Shown here one piece after another: positions 1 to 10,440 of a DNA stretch of 64,000 nucleotides. The stretch's first letter is position 1. Each line of letters starts with the position of its first letter. A model generated the notes under the pieces. It did no database searches. It was not told where the DNA came from and worked only from the letters and a program-made list of their open reading frames with translations. The position numbers and the translations under genes are program-made. The DNA comes from Turnera subulata (lineage: Eukaryota; Streptophyta; Magnoliopsida; Malpighiales; Passifloraceae): NCBI GenBank assembly GCA_028386065.3, contig JAKUCV010002551.1, forward strand, positions 191,594 to 255,593, written 5' to 3'.

Positions 1-405
1 GAAGGATGGCTTTAAAGAAACCAAGTCAGACCATACAGTGATTCTTGCTTCCAAGTCTACCGGGGCATATACATAACAAAAAGAAAATGAGTTGTTCGCC
101 TGAGTCAAAATTCCCTCTGCTAATATCCATCTACTGCCACACCGAACATTTATGCACTGGAAATCATCTACATTCCACATGAAAACAAGGCCACCTGCCT
201 GCCTTTCTGGTTCAACCATAATAAACTCTAAATTTGGAGGTGACCAAATGCTTCTACACCAAATTTCATTAACTGTAGTCTGTCTTGTATCAAAAAGAAA
301 CACGAAGTTGCACAAATGTTTATGAATTAGTGACTGTAGAAAATGTAGTTTGGAACCATAAACTATTCCTCTGGTATTCCATGAGAGGAGACTAAACATT
401 GGCAT
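1..405 (-). CDS. LINE (L1-type) ORF2 N-terminus, endonuclease domain, cut by window edge
   Basis: Read on the minus strand from the ATG at 405-403 (second ATG at 399-397), the frame stays open to the window edge, about 135 codons. The start carries SWNTRG, the usual opening of plant LINE ORF2 endonucleases of the exonuclease-endonuclease-phosphatase superfamily. It is followed by a GGLVFMWN block and a YAPV block in the expected order. In the family this domain nicks target DNA for target-primed reverse transcription; the reverse transcriptase would lie beyond position 1. The start overlaps the stop of the upstream ORF (TAG at 394-392), a typical tight ORF1/ORF2 junction. No break is visible in this part. 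Full function cannot be judged because the rest is outside the window. Confidence 0.8.
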   Translation of the reverse strand, partial: MPMFSLLSWNTRGIVYGSKLHFLQSLIHKHLCNFVFLFDTRQTTVNEIWCRSIWSPPNLEFIMVEPERQAGGLVFMWNVDDFQCINVRCGSRWILAEGILTQANNSFSFCYVYAPVDLEARITVWSDLVSLKPSF

Positions 406-836
406 TTGATGAACTCCATTGTTTCTTTTCCTTGTCCACCAAGGTCTTAGCCATGTTAACTACTTCATGTTGTTCTGTTGTGATTTTCCAACCCAGAAGA
501 TTTCCAATAGTAACTGTTTCCTGTGCCTCCATTTTAGTATGTAAGGGGGGCTGGGATTGTGTAACATCTTGTTGTGTCAGTCTGTCATTATTACACTGAA
601 TCACATCAGTACTGGAAGTTTCTATGGTAGCAATACTGCCAGTGTTCAAAACTTGTTTAAATTTCCTCCTCCGATTCACCCTTCTTCCATGAATCACCCT
701 GGCCAACCTTTGCTCCAAGAACTGAATGTAACGCGAGTCTGATGGGCCACATCCATGTGGATGAAACCCACATGCTTTACACTCGAATGGTGCTTGAAAC
801 TTATAGTGGCTATTGGATTTTACTCTTTATGGACAT
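392..836 (-). CDS. LINE ORF1 C-terminal part (zinc-knuckle nucleic-acid-binding protein), 5' truncated
   Basis: Minus-strand frame open from about 836 to the TAG at 394-392, without an ATG at its beginning. A Cys/His cluster, CKACGFHPHGC, lies near the start of the open part (about 750-785), followed by a basic stretch (RRVNRRRKFK). This is the layout of the C-terminal end of plant LINE ORF1, a nucleic-acid chaperone/RNA-binding protein. It directly precedes and overlaps the ORF2 start, which supports the assignment. An in-frame TAA at 839-837 ends the open frame, and upstream sequence no longer looks like LINE, so this is probably the 5' truncation point of the insertion. LINE copies are commonly 5'-truncated. 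Confidence 0.62.
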
Positions 837-839
837 TTC

Positions 840-1622
840 CAGTCTAAGAAGTATCTCCTGCCTCAAAAAGTTGTTGGCTTTCGGCAAGCCGTTCTTCCTG
901 GCATTTCCGGGCCAGTTCCCTTTGTTGCTCGATTCGATTGCCTCATCTTGGCAGGTTCCCCCTCTTTGCAGGGTGATGACACCCAATGTGAAGGAAGACA
1001 GTTTTCTGCTCTTCTCGCTCCACCACCTCGAGTTTCTATTTCAGCGGTGGGTAGTTGACATTGGACTCACCAGCATGGCGGTTGTACATGGTTTCCCAAT
1101 TCTGGCTTAATTTGTTTGCTCTAAATCCCATTGGATCTTGTGTTAAATCTCACATGATTTGTTTGTTCTTGGTTAGAACTTGGTTTCCTTTATCTTGATC
1201 TGTTGTTGAAGCATATTTTGGATTGTTTTCTTACTTAGCTCTTGAGGGTTGGACAAGGTAAATATTTAAAATGGTGGTACATCTTAGGCTAGTAGCTTGC
1301 TCCCACAAAAGGTGGCCTTGTGTATAATAAAAGGTGGTCTGTTTTTTGTCACAGTTCAATCCAGCCCAACCCAATCCCAGTTCAATTCAGTCCCGTCCCA
1401 TGGAAGCTCATTGTGCAGACTACTCAAGTTTAGTCTTCTCCAAGTGCAAAACTTCTATATTTTGAGTGATCCTTGCAGTGTTTAAATAGCTAGAAGTGTT
1501 CAGACTGGACTTTGCAATAATAAACCTCGCCAACGAGTTTCTGGGCCAAGCTATTTATATCAAGGGTATAGTTCTATAAGTTGGTGAAAAACAAAGCACC
1601 CTAGCGAGGAATATGTTCTTCC
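840..1622. other. No gene recognised
   Basis: Two overlapping plus-strand open frames (742-1110 and 813-1058) exist here but match no family I recognise, and codon-level signs of selection cannot be judged by eye. The rest is AT-rich spacer up to the Copia element. CTTCC at 1618-1622 is the left target-site duplication of that element. Confidence 0.4.
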
Positions 1623-2101
1623 TGTTGCAAATAAATTACGGTGAATGTCATTGTTACCATACAGTAAAACTCATTTTTACCGTACCCGAATTTATCTCCG
1701 GTAAATATTTTACCCCTCAACCTAACATCCAATTGGATTCATCCCTTTGGCCATTTACTCACCATAATTCTCTTTGTCCTAATCTTAATACCATCTTCCT
1801 TAACCTAATATCCTTTTGATTTTATCTTATTAAATTAATCATTCTCATTTGTTTTTATCTTCCCATTTTCACCTATAAATACCCCCTTGATTTCCATACA
1901 CACTCACACCTTCAATCTCTATAAACTCACTCTCTCCAAATTTGCATACACATCTTTTCTCTCCTCTCTCCATCATTAATATAATTATTCTTCATTTTGC
2001 TATTATTAAAGTTTTATTATTTCCTACAAAGTTGTATTATTACCTTCATCAAGTTTGTATTATTCCATCAAATAGTGAAAATCTCCCCCAATTTTATAAC
2101 A
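1623..2101 (+). repeat. Copia-1 5' LTR
   Basis: 479 bp, TG...CA ends. A TATA motif (CTATAAATACCCCC, about 1872-1885) lies in the second half and should mark the U3/R boundary. It is followed by a pyrimidine-rich CACACTCACACC stretch typical of plant transcription starts. Confidence 0.93.
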
Positions 2102-2120
2102 CGTTATCAGCACGAGTCTC
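2102..2120 (+). other. Copia-1 primer binding site region, non-canonical
   Basis: Sequence immediately after the 5' LTR reads CGTTATCAGCACGAGTCTC. The usual plant Copia site pairs with initiator tRNA-Met (TGGTATCAGAGC). Only the TATCAG core is shared, so the primer may be another tRNA or a diverged or internal tRNA fragment. Confidence 0.5.
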
Positions 2121-2198
2121 TACCTTATCAAGGTAATTATTTCTAAACCTTTTCTTATTACTATTTTAATTATTTATATTATACATATATAGTATTTA

Positions 2199-2290
2199 TA
2201 TAGCTGAAAGATTTATCGAGTAAGCATACATATATATTACATATTATTATTCTACTAATATAGCTGAAAGATTTATCGAGTAAGCATATA
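2199..2290 (+). repeat. Direct repeat in Copia-1 leader (about 30 bp, 60-bp period)
   Basis: The block TATAGCTGAAAGATTTATCG plus the following AGTAAGCATA occurs twice, at about 2199 and 2259, between the primer site and gag, in otherwise AT-rich DNA. Confidence 0.85.
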
Positions 2291-2362
2291 TACTATATAA
2301 TTTCTATTATTATTTCTCTTTATATTTGTTTTATATTTTGTTATTATTTCTTTACTGTTATA

Positions 2363-3420
2363 ATGGCAAATCTTGCAAAACTTGAGTTTGAGGCCCTAGA
2401 TATTTTCGGAAGAAATTATCTATCATGGAGACTAGATGCAGAAATGCATTTAGATGCTCAGGGCCTGGGAGATACCATAAAATCTCCTCAAGATAAGGGA
2501 AAATCCGTATCTACTCAAGATAAAGAAGGGACTAGTCAAGAAAAGGCAATAGATGTATCTAGTCAAGATAAGGCAAAAGCCATGATCTTTATCATCTTCA
2601 TGATAGTCTAAAGACGGAGTATCTTACTGTCAAAGATCCTGCAGATCTTTGGAAGAATTTGAAAGAAAGGTATGATCACATGAAGATGGTCATACTCCCA
2701 AAAGCTCGTTACGAGCGGATGCACCTAAGGCTGCAAGATTTTAAATCTGTGCATGAATATAATTCAGCTGTGTTTCGAATCAGCTCTCAGTTAAAACTAT
2801 GTGGAGAAGATATTACTGATGCTGATATGTTGGAAAAAACATTCTCTACTTTCCATGCATCAAATGTGCTCCTGCAGCAGCAATATCGTGAAAAGGGTTT
2901 CACAAAATATTCTGATTTAATTTCTTGCCTCCTGGTAGCTGAACAAAATAACGAGCTATTGATGAAAAATCATGAGTCTCGTCCCACTGCTTCTACTCCA
3001 TTCCCAGAAGCGAATGCAGCAGTACATGATAATTCTGGTCGTGGCCGTGGAAAAGGTCGTGGCCGGGGACGTGGGCGTGGACGTGGAAGGAACAATTTTA
3101 ATCACCGTGACCGCAATATTTATAACCATGGCAAGGCTAAAGGAAAACAGGCTAATGATGCCAAATATAATGATAAGAAAAATCACGAGACAGTCTGCTA
3201 TCGATGTGGCATGACAGGTCATTGGTCACGGACATGCCGTACAGCGAAGCACTTGGTAGAACTTTACCAATCATCTTTGAAAGGAAAAAATAAAGTTGCT
3301 GAAACAAATTTTGTCCAAGATGATGACCAAGATGCTGCCTTCCAGTCCGACTCATATTTCGATATTGATGATTATCTTGCTGATCCAGAAGAAGCAAGCA
3401 AGAAAATAAAGCAAGAATAA
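2363..3420 (+). pseudogene. Copia-1 gag (UBN2-type, CCHC zinc knuckle), frameshifted
   Basis: Starts at ATG 2363 (MANLAKLEFEALDI...), a start typical of this gag family, which forms the virus-like particle and packages RNA. The first frame ends at 2611. The homologous reading continues in another frame that stays open to TAA 3418-3420, so a small deletion near 2585-2600 broke the gene. Visible features are a central UBN2-like alpha-helical region (about 2660-2990), a glycine/arginine run from about 3040 to 3095, and a CCHC knuckle CYRCGMTGHWSRTC at about 3195-3239 with all four metal ligands present. The tail is acidic. The 38 or so residues around 2490-2580 are repetitive (QDK motifs) and probably a variable linker. 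Confidence 0.85.
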
Positions 3421-3564
3421 TCTTGTTGTCTATTTCCATGTATTTTATATTTATGTTCTTATCTGTTGTTTATTTTTATTAATGTTCTTAATGTTCTTTT
3501 AATTTGTAATAAATTTCAGTTCAATATTACTTTCTTATGTATGTTTTATTTCTTTTATGAAGAT
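3421..3564 (+). other. T-rich spacer between gag and pol, open in the gag/pol frame
   Basis: After the gag TAA the same frame stays open through a T-rich stretch (48 codons, very hydrophobic translation) into pol. The stretch ends in a pyrimidine-rich TTATTTCTTTTATGAAG, which resembles a 3' splice site. Gag and pol are therefore separated by one stop codon in one frame. Readthrough, removal of this stretch as an intron, or separate initiation at ATG 3565 are all possible. Confidence 0.6.
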
Positions 3565-6500
3565 ATGGACATTCAACCATTTGGTTCCAAGAACAATGAC
3601 TCAGATATCTGTCTAGCAGACAGTGCAACCACTCATTCCGTATTTAATAAACGGAAATATTTCTTTACTTTGAAATTTGAAAAGGCATATGTTAGTACAA
3701 TCTCTGGTAGTACAAAAATAATTGAAGGCTCCGGAAGAGCTCAAATTCTACTACCAAAGGGAACAAAAATAATCATTGAAAATGCTTTGTTCTCTTCAAA
3801 GTCTCAAAGAAATTTATTGAGTTTTAAGGATATCTGTTTAAATGGATATCATATTAAGACAATGAATGAAAGAGATGCTGAATATCTCTATATTACAAAA
3901 GTTACCACTACAGGTAACAAACAAATTGTGGAAAAATTACATGTATTATCTTCTGGATTGTATTACACAAATATTCAAGTCATTGAAAATTATTATACCC
4001 AGCCAGAAGCCGGCACCAGCCTGAAGCTGACTAATGATTTAAAAATTTGGCATGATCGGTTGGGCCATCCTGGATCAATAATGATGCGTCGAATTTTTTG
4101 AAAATTCATTTGGTCATCCATTGAAAAACCAGAAGATTTTTCAATCTAATGAATTTACATGTGCTGCTTATTCACAAGGAAAATTAATTATCCGGCCTTC
4201 ATATGATAAAGTTGGTTCTGAATCACCAGCATTTTTGGAAAGAATTCAGGAAGATATTTGTGGACCTATACATCCACCGTGTAGACCATTTAGATATTTT
4301 ATGGTTTTAGTTGATGCATCAACTAGATGGTCCCATGTGTGCTTGTTGTCCTCACGCAATTTGGCATTTGCGCGCTTATTATCACAATTGATCAAATTGC
4401 GGGCACACTTTCCTGATCATGCAATTAAGACTATACGTCTTGATAATGCTGCTGAATTCACCTCTAAGGCGTTTAATGACTATTGTATGTCAATTGGAAT
4501 TGTGGTTGAACATCCTGTAGCTCATGTTCATACCCAAAACGGTCTAGCAGAATCGTTGATTAAAGGCCTTCAGTTGATTGCGAGGCCATTATTGATGAGA
4601 TGCAAACTCCCCGTTACTGCTTGGGGACGTGCTATTTTGCATGCAGCAGCACTTGTGCGCATCAGGCCAATAAGCTATCATAAGCTCTCTCCCATTCAAT
4701 TGGTTCATGGTCACGAACCTAATATCTCTCATCTTCGGACCTTTGGTTGTGCAGTATATGTGCCAATTGCTCCACCATAGCAAACTAAAATGGGTCGTCA
4801 AAGAAGATTGGGAATATATGTTGGATATGAATCTCCATCAATTATAAAATATTTGGAACCAACAACTGGAGATTTATTTACAGCAAGATTTGCTGACTGT
4901 CATTTTGATGAAAATGCTTATCTAACATTAGGGGAAGTAAATAAGCAGCTGGATAAAGAAATTAAATGGAATGTTATATCATTATCAAGCCTTGATCCTC
5001 GGACAAATCAGTGTGAACTTGAAGTTCAAAAGATAATTCATTTGCAAAATATAGCAAATCAATTGCCAGACGCTTTTAATGATATCAATAGAGTGACCAA
5101 ATCTCATGTACCAGCTGCAAATGCTCCTGCTAGAATTGATGCCCCCGAAGGACAAATAAAGATTGCAAATGAATCTAAAGCACGCCAGAAGCGTGGCAGA
5201 CCACTCAGTTCCAAAGATAAAAATCCTCGACAGAGAAAAGGAGCAAAGATACAAGATGGCCCCAACGAGGTAATAAAACCTCCTGCAGAGGTTCAAATTA
5301 ATAATCCTCTAGAAGAGGATCTTGACATAAATTGTAATGTTCCAGAAGTAACACAGGTACCTGAAATAAGTCAAAATGATGAGATCTCAATCAACTATAT
5401 TATGTCAGGAACAAGATGGAACCGATGTGAAATAACCGTCGACGAAATTTTTGCATATAATGTAGCGCTAAATATAATAGAAGGAAATGAGGATCATGAG
5501 CCTAAATCAATTGATGAATACCGGCAAAGAAATGATTGGCCAAAATGGAGAGACGCAATTAAGGCTGAGTTAGACTCGCTCATGAAGCGAGAAGTTTTTG
5601 GGCCTGTAGTCCCAACACCTGATGGTGTAAAACCGGTCGGTTACAAATGGGTATTTGTGCGAAAAAGAAATGAGAAAAATGAAATAGTGAGATATAAAGC
5701 ACGGCTTGTCGCACAAGGTTTCACCCAACGACCTGGTATTGATTATGAGGAGACATACTCCCCTGTGGTGGATGCAACAACTTTTCGGTATCTAATTAGT
5801 CTGGCAGTACATGAAAAATTAGAAATGCGTCTAATGGATGTTGTTACAGTCTATCTCTATGGACCTATAAGCCATGATATATACATGAGAGTCCCTGAAG
5901 GACTCAAGTTGCCCGAAGCAACTAATTCCCGGGATATATACTCAATTAAATTGAAAAGATCTTTATATGGCTTGAAGCAATCTGGACTTATGTGGTATAA
6001 TCGTCTCAGTGAATACTTGGTAAAAGAAGGTTTCAAAAATAATTCCATATGTCCATGTGTTTTTATTAAAAGGTCCATACATGAATATGTCATCATTGCT
6101 GTCTATGTTGATGATTTAAATATTATTGGAACTCCTGGAGAAGTTTCCAAAGCCGTACATTGTTTAAAGAGAGATTTTGAAATGAAAGACCTTGGAAAGA
6201 CAAAACTCTGTCTAGGTCTTCAAATTGCACATTTAGAAAATGGGATCTTTGTCCATCAGACACATTATACCGAGAAGGTTTTGAAAAGATTTTATATGGA
6301 CACAGCGCATCCAACAAGTACCCCGATGGTTGTGAGGTCGCTTGATCAAAAGAAAGATACTTTTGGACCTCGAGAAGATAATGAAGAAATTCTTGGTCCA
6401 GAAGTACCATATCTCAACGCGATTGGAGCTTTAATGTATTTTGCTACTAATACAAGACCTGATATATCTTTTGCTGTTAGTTTAGTAGCAAGATATAGTT

Positions 6501-7126
6501 CTGCTCCAACTCACAGACATTGGAATGGGATAAAACAAATTTTTCGATATCTTCGGGGTACAATGGATATGGGATTATTTTATTCATCCGGGTCCAAACC
6601 CAATCTAATTGGTTATGCAGATGCAGGTTATTTGTCTGATCCACATAAGGCTCGGTCACAAACAGGCTACCTGTTTACTTATGGAGGAACTACTATATCG
6701 TGGCGATCCACAAAGCAAAGTATTGTTGCCACCTCTTCAAATAATGCAGAAATTGTAGCCATACATGAAGCTAGTCGAGAGTGTGTTTGGCTAAGATCAA
6801 TGACACAACATATTTGAGATTCTTGTGGATTGGATAGTGGGAAAGATGTTCCAACAATCATTTATGAAGATAATGCTGCCTGCATTGCCTAATTGAAGGA
6901 AGGATACATCAAAGGCGACCGGACAAAGCACATATCGCCAAAATTCTTTTTCACTCATGATCTCCAGAAGAATGGTGATATTTGTGTTCAACAGATTCGC
7001 TCAAGTGACAATTTGGCAGACCTATTCACAAAATCACTACCTACTTCAGTTTTTGAGAAGTTGATAAGGAAGATTGGCATGCGACGATTTCGTGACATCA
7101 AGGGAGGCCAAAATGAGGGGGAGTAG
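3565..7126 (+). pseudogene. Copia-1 pol (protease, integrase, reverse transcriptase, RNase H) with frameshift and stops
   Basis: Protease motif LADSATTH lies near 3613. The GAG-pre-integrase region contains WHDRLGHPG. The integrase core has its acidic residues in RLDNAAEF and NGLAESL. Reverse transcriptase has YVDDLNIIG. RNase H has YADAGYLSD, SNNAEIVA and YEDNAACI. Breaks: one extra base in a T run near 4095, a TAG at 4778-4780, a TGA at 6815-6817 and a TAA near 6892. The three stops are all explainable as C-to-T changes of Gln or Arg codons. One integrase zinc-finger cysteine is replaced by tyrosine (CAAY where CxAC is usual). The last frame ends GGQNEGE, just before the polypurine tract. 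Confidence 0.9.
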
Positions 7127-7245
7127 AATACGCATTACACTCTTTTTTCCTTCACCAAGTTTTTATCCCACTGGGTTTTTCTTGGTAAGGTTTTTAACGA
7201 GGCAGTTCTTCTAAAGTGTATTCTACCCAAAGTGCAATGACATTC

Positions 7246-7254
7246 AAGGGGGAG
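7246..7254 (+). other. Copia-1 polypurine tract
   Basis: AAGGGGGAG directly abuts the TGTTG start of the 3' LTR, the expected primer for plus-strand synthesis. A related purine block (GAGGGGGAGT) overlaps the end of pol at about 7115. Confidence 0.8.
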
Positions 7255-7733
7255 TGTTGTAAATAAATTATGGTGAATGTCATTGTTACTATACAGTAAA
7301 ACTCATTTTTACCGTACCCGAATTTTCCCCCGGTAAATATTTTACCCCTCAACCTAACATCCAATTGGATTCATCCCTTTGGCCATTTACTCACCATAAT
7401 TCTCTTTGTCCTAATCTTAATACCATCTTCCTTTACCTAATATCCTTTTGATTTTATTTTATTAAATTAATTATTCTCATTTGTTTTTATCCTCCCATTT
7501 TCACTTATAAATACCCCCTTCATTTCCATACACACTCACACCTTCAATCTCCATAAACTCACTCTCTCCAAATTTCTATATACATCTTTTCTCTCCTCCC
7601 TCCATCATTAATATAATTATTCTCCATTTTGTTATTATTAAAATTTTATTATTTCCTACAAAGTTGTATTATTACCTTGATCAAGTTTGTATTATTCTAT
7701 CAAATAGTGAAAATCTCCCCCAATTTTATAACA
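7255..7733 (+). repeat. Copia-1 3' LTR
   Basis: 479 bp, same length as the 5' copy and about 95 percent identical by hand count. TATA motif TTATAAATACCCCC is retained. It is followed directly by the CTTCC duplication. Confidence 0.93.
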
Positions 7734-7738
7734 CTTCC

Positions 7739-8430
7739 CTAGTGACTTTTTTTAGTTCATTTTCAATTGTTTTTCTAATACAAATAAGTCAAACCAATCT
7801 GAGGTTTGACTTCAACTCACTCCACAAATCTAAGGTTCTCTAGCCTGTAGTAGTAGTTAATATCTGTATGAACATTATGATATGGTAACTCGTATGAATG
7901 ATCCACTATGTTTTCGGCAAAAAGAATGTCAAACCAAAATCTCGTCAAAAACAAAGTCAAACCAAAAGCATTTTAGTTTTCTACTTTCTACTTATAGAAT
8001 TGTTTGATCAATTTAAAACACCCAAACCGTCATTCTAACAACACATTGTTGTATTGATTTGATTGGCCACCAGACTAATTCCATTAAGTTCATGCTCTCA
8101 GTTTAACATCAGGTAATGGAACATATTGCTACCCTCACCCTTTGCACCTGTTGCCTTGCAACTGTTAAAAGATAGAACTTTTTTTTTTCTTTTGCGAATT
8201 GTTACACGATATTGTTAAAAGGATGTCTTGACAAACTCAGTAAATTAAAGCTGCAATTGATGGTTTTGGATCCTCCACTACTAGAATGTATATATGTGTG
8301 TGTATTTTTTGATTGTTCAGCTGCCGTTAGCTTGTTATTTCCACACACGGAACACATGGTAGGCCGAGTACATGGAAAATTTCAAACTAGAGAGGAAAAA
8401 GTTTTTTTTTGTTTCAAATCCCATATTCGG
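7739..8430. other. No gene seen
   Basis: AT-rich intergenic sequence between the Copia-1 right duplication and the SINE-like element. A short T run lies near 8180. No supported coding or structural feature. Confidence 0.5.
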
Positions 8431-8439
8431 AATTTTTTC

Positions 8440-8690
8440 CAGACTGATCCTGATTCAACCTGAGGCCCGCACCTAATTCTTGTGGGTAAAACGATATGTG
8501 TGGGATACCAATGCGGGGTTGGTCTACGTAGTTAGCGACTTGATTCCGCTTAAGTGAGTTCTCGGGTTCAAGTTCTCGTGTACGCAGAAAATTCTTATTG
8601 AGAGACTCACTCACCACACTCAGGTGTGCGATCCCAGTCGAATCCGAATTAGTCGGGCCAAAGCTACGGATACCCGATTGGAGAAAAAAA
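8440..8690 (+). mobile_element. tRNA-derived SINE-like element
   Basis: A moderately GC-rich 250-bp block in AT-rich surroundings. It contains a box-B-like sequence GGGTTCAAGTTCTCG (about 8564) and an upstream box-A-like stretch (GTAGTTAGCGACTTGATT). It ends in GATACCCGATTGGAG plus an A-rich tail (about 8680-8697), the layout of a pol III SINE. A second copy of its 3' part lies at about 19605-19690, which supports a dispersed family. Exact ends and a target duplication could not be fixed. Confidence 0.55.
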
Positions 8691-8699
8691 GAAAACAAT

Positions 8700-9464
8700 A
8701 TGTGCGGGATGCATGTGTATTTTACAGAAAACTATATACACGAGTTTTTGGTACGCGTGTAAATATGCAACATAAAACCGTCATTTTTTGACCAAACAAA
8801 CTTTCCACGAATGTTTGGCTGATAATTTTCTATATAGTAATAATACATCATATGTGTAGCACATAGTGTTTCCATGGGTCAGAATTTTGTTGGAATAAAT
8901 TTCCATTTGCGAGAAGTTGACTTTTTAGGATTATATACAAACAAAAATGGATAAAGTAGAAAATTAAACACAAATACTAATTTATAGTCGATGGGCTATG
9001 GCAATTTCTAAATAATTGACCCTGGCCTCTTTATGAGGGAGAACAAGCTCCTCAGGAAATCTTAATTTATCTTTTTTTGGCATATAGTATCTTCTTCTCC
9101 TTTCTCTTCATGCTTCTTTTCTCTCTGTCTCTCTTTTGTTTTTTTTTCTTCTGATTGACAACCTGATTGCTATAAAGAAGTGGTAGCTCTTGTATTTCTA
9201 ACTTTGGGGCCGAGAAATCGAACCCGATAACTACTTTCGTCGTTGGATAATAGGATAATAGGTTGAATGACATTTTATGTTCCTTAACTTTATTAATTTA
9301 ATTATTATCATCCCTCTACTTTTATTTTCATTAATGGTGTCCATAAACTCGATAGGCATTGGCTGTTAATGTCCTTTTCCCCTGAAGTGCTGTTCTGCTA
9401 TTGAAGAGTGGCCACATGCTTCCAAATTATTTATTTTCAGTTTATTGCATTTTTTTTATTAGTG
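8700..9464. other. No gene seen
   Basis: AT-rich sequence. The minus-strand open frame at 9067-9273 is low-complexity Lys/Arg translation of T/C runs and is not considered a gene. Confidence 0.45.
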
Positions 9465-9525
9465 GAGGAAAGTGAGATTCGAACCCAAGACTTCACCCCT
9501 CCTGAACTTTTGACACAAAACTGCT
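9465..9525 (-). mobile_element. Possible SINE/tRNA-like fragment, minus strand
   Basis: Forward GATTCGAACCCAAGACTTC is the reverse complement of a box-B/T-arm-like sequence (GGGTTCGAATC). It sits beside a T-rich run that would be an A tail on the minus strand. No full tRNA fold is present. Short and tentative. Confidence 0.3.
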
Positions 9526-10440
9526 AATAATAAATTTCGTATATATATAAATAACACATAAAATAATTATACAAATGAGGGATTATTTTCTTTTCCTTGT
9601 GCCTGGATTTTTTAAAATATTGTTCTCTATTTTTTTCTTTTGGAAAGAAAACATGAGAACTGTTGGATTGAAACTTTATTTAATAAATTGGGTTGGATGA
9701 GAAATTTATAGTAGACACTACTTAAGTTTGCTTAGTTATGAACCCCTTGTTTATGTTAACAAGACATCTTTGAAGAAATAAATCTGCCCATCCAATCCAA
9801 CGGTTCTCTTGTTAGTATTCGGAAAAAAATACTAAACTTTATTAAAAATAAATGTGCACAATCAATCCAATGGTTCTCAATTTGAACCTAATCTTAAATT
9901 TGATTATATTTGGAATAATTAAACGATTTAAATATATATTGAATGTGCAGATTCATTTTCTAAACAATAAATATAAAAAAAAGTTTAATTATTTTTAATA
10001 TAATCAAATTTATGATTAAGTTCACAATTATTCAAACATGGGGAATCCCGAAAATAAAATTTCCCTGTATTGGATTAAAAACATACATGGTTTACATGGG
10101 TGGTTGTCAGTGATATGTTGCAGCCACCAAATGAAATTTAAATAACATACAAAAAAAATTCCCAGTACAGTGTTCTTCAGCACTGTCTCTTACATATGTG
10201 ATTCGAAGTTAGTACATAAAAATTTTGAAGGCATATGCACATTCCTGTTGACCTGACCATTCATGTTGTACTAAATATTCTTTATTCCCTAAGTTTAAAT
10301 TAGTTGGTTTGTTGAACCAACTTAGCCATAATGTTTAGGACTTGAACATATTTTTTTAGAGGAATAAATAATCCAATAAACTCATATTTTATTTTAGCAT
10401 TTAAAAAAAATTCATATTTTTCATTAGTGTTTTATTATTA
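9526..10440. other. No gene seen
   Basis: AT-rich intergenic sequence up to the first Helitron end. No supported open frame. Confidence 0.45.

Larger units (their letters stand above)
1623..7733 (+). mobile_element. Copia-type LTR retrotransposon (Copia-1), complete but defective
   Basis: Bounded by two 479-bp direct repeats starting TGTTG and ending ATAACA, flanked by identical 5-bp duplications CTTCC at 1618-1622 and 7734-7738. Internal order is gag, protease, integrase, reverse transcriptase, RNase H, which is the Copia (Ty1) order. A purine tract precedes the 3' LTR. By hand count the LTRs differ at about 22 of 479 sites, mostly transitions, so the insertion is moderately old. The coding region has one small frameshifting deletion, one single-base insertion and several stop codons, so it cannot make its polyprotein; mobility would need help from another copy. 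The gag belongs to the UBN2-type common in plant Copia. Confidence 0.95.

Noticed and set aside
9465..9525. A tRNA gene
   Set aside because: Only a T-arm-like segment is present; the remainder of a tRNA fold is missing, so it was kept only as a tentative SINE fragment.
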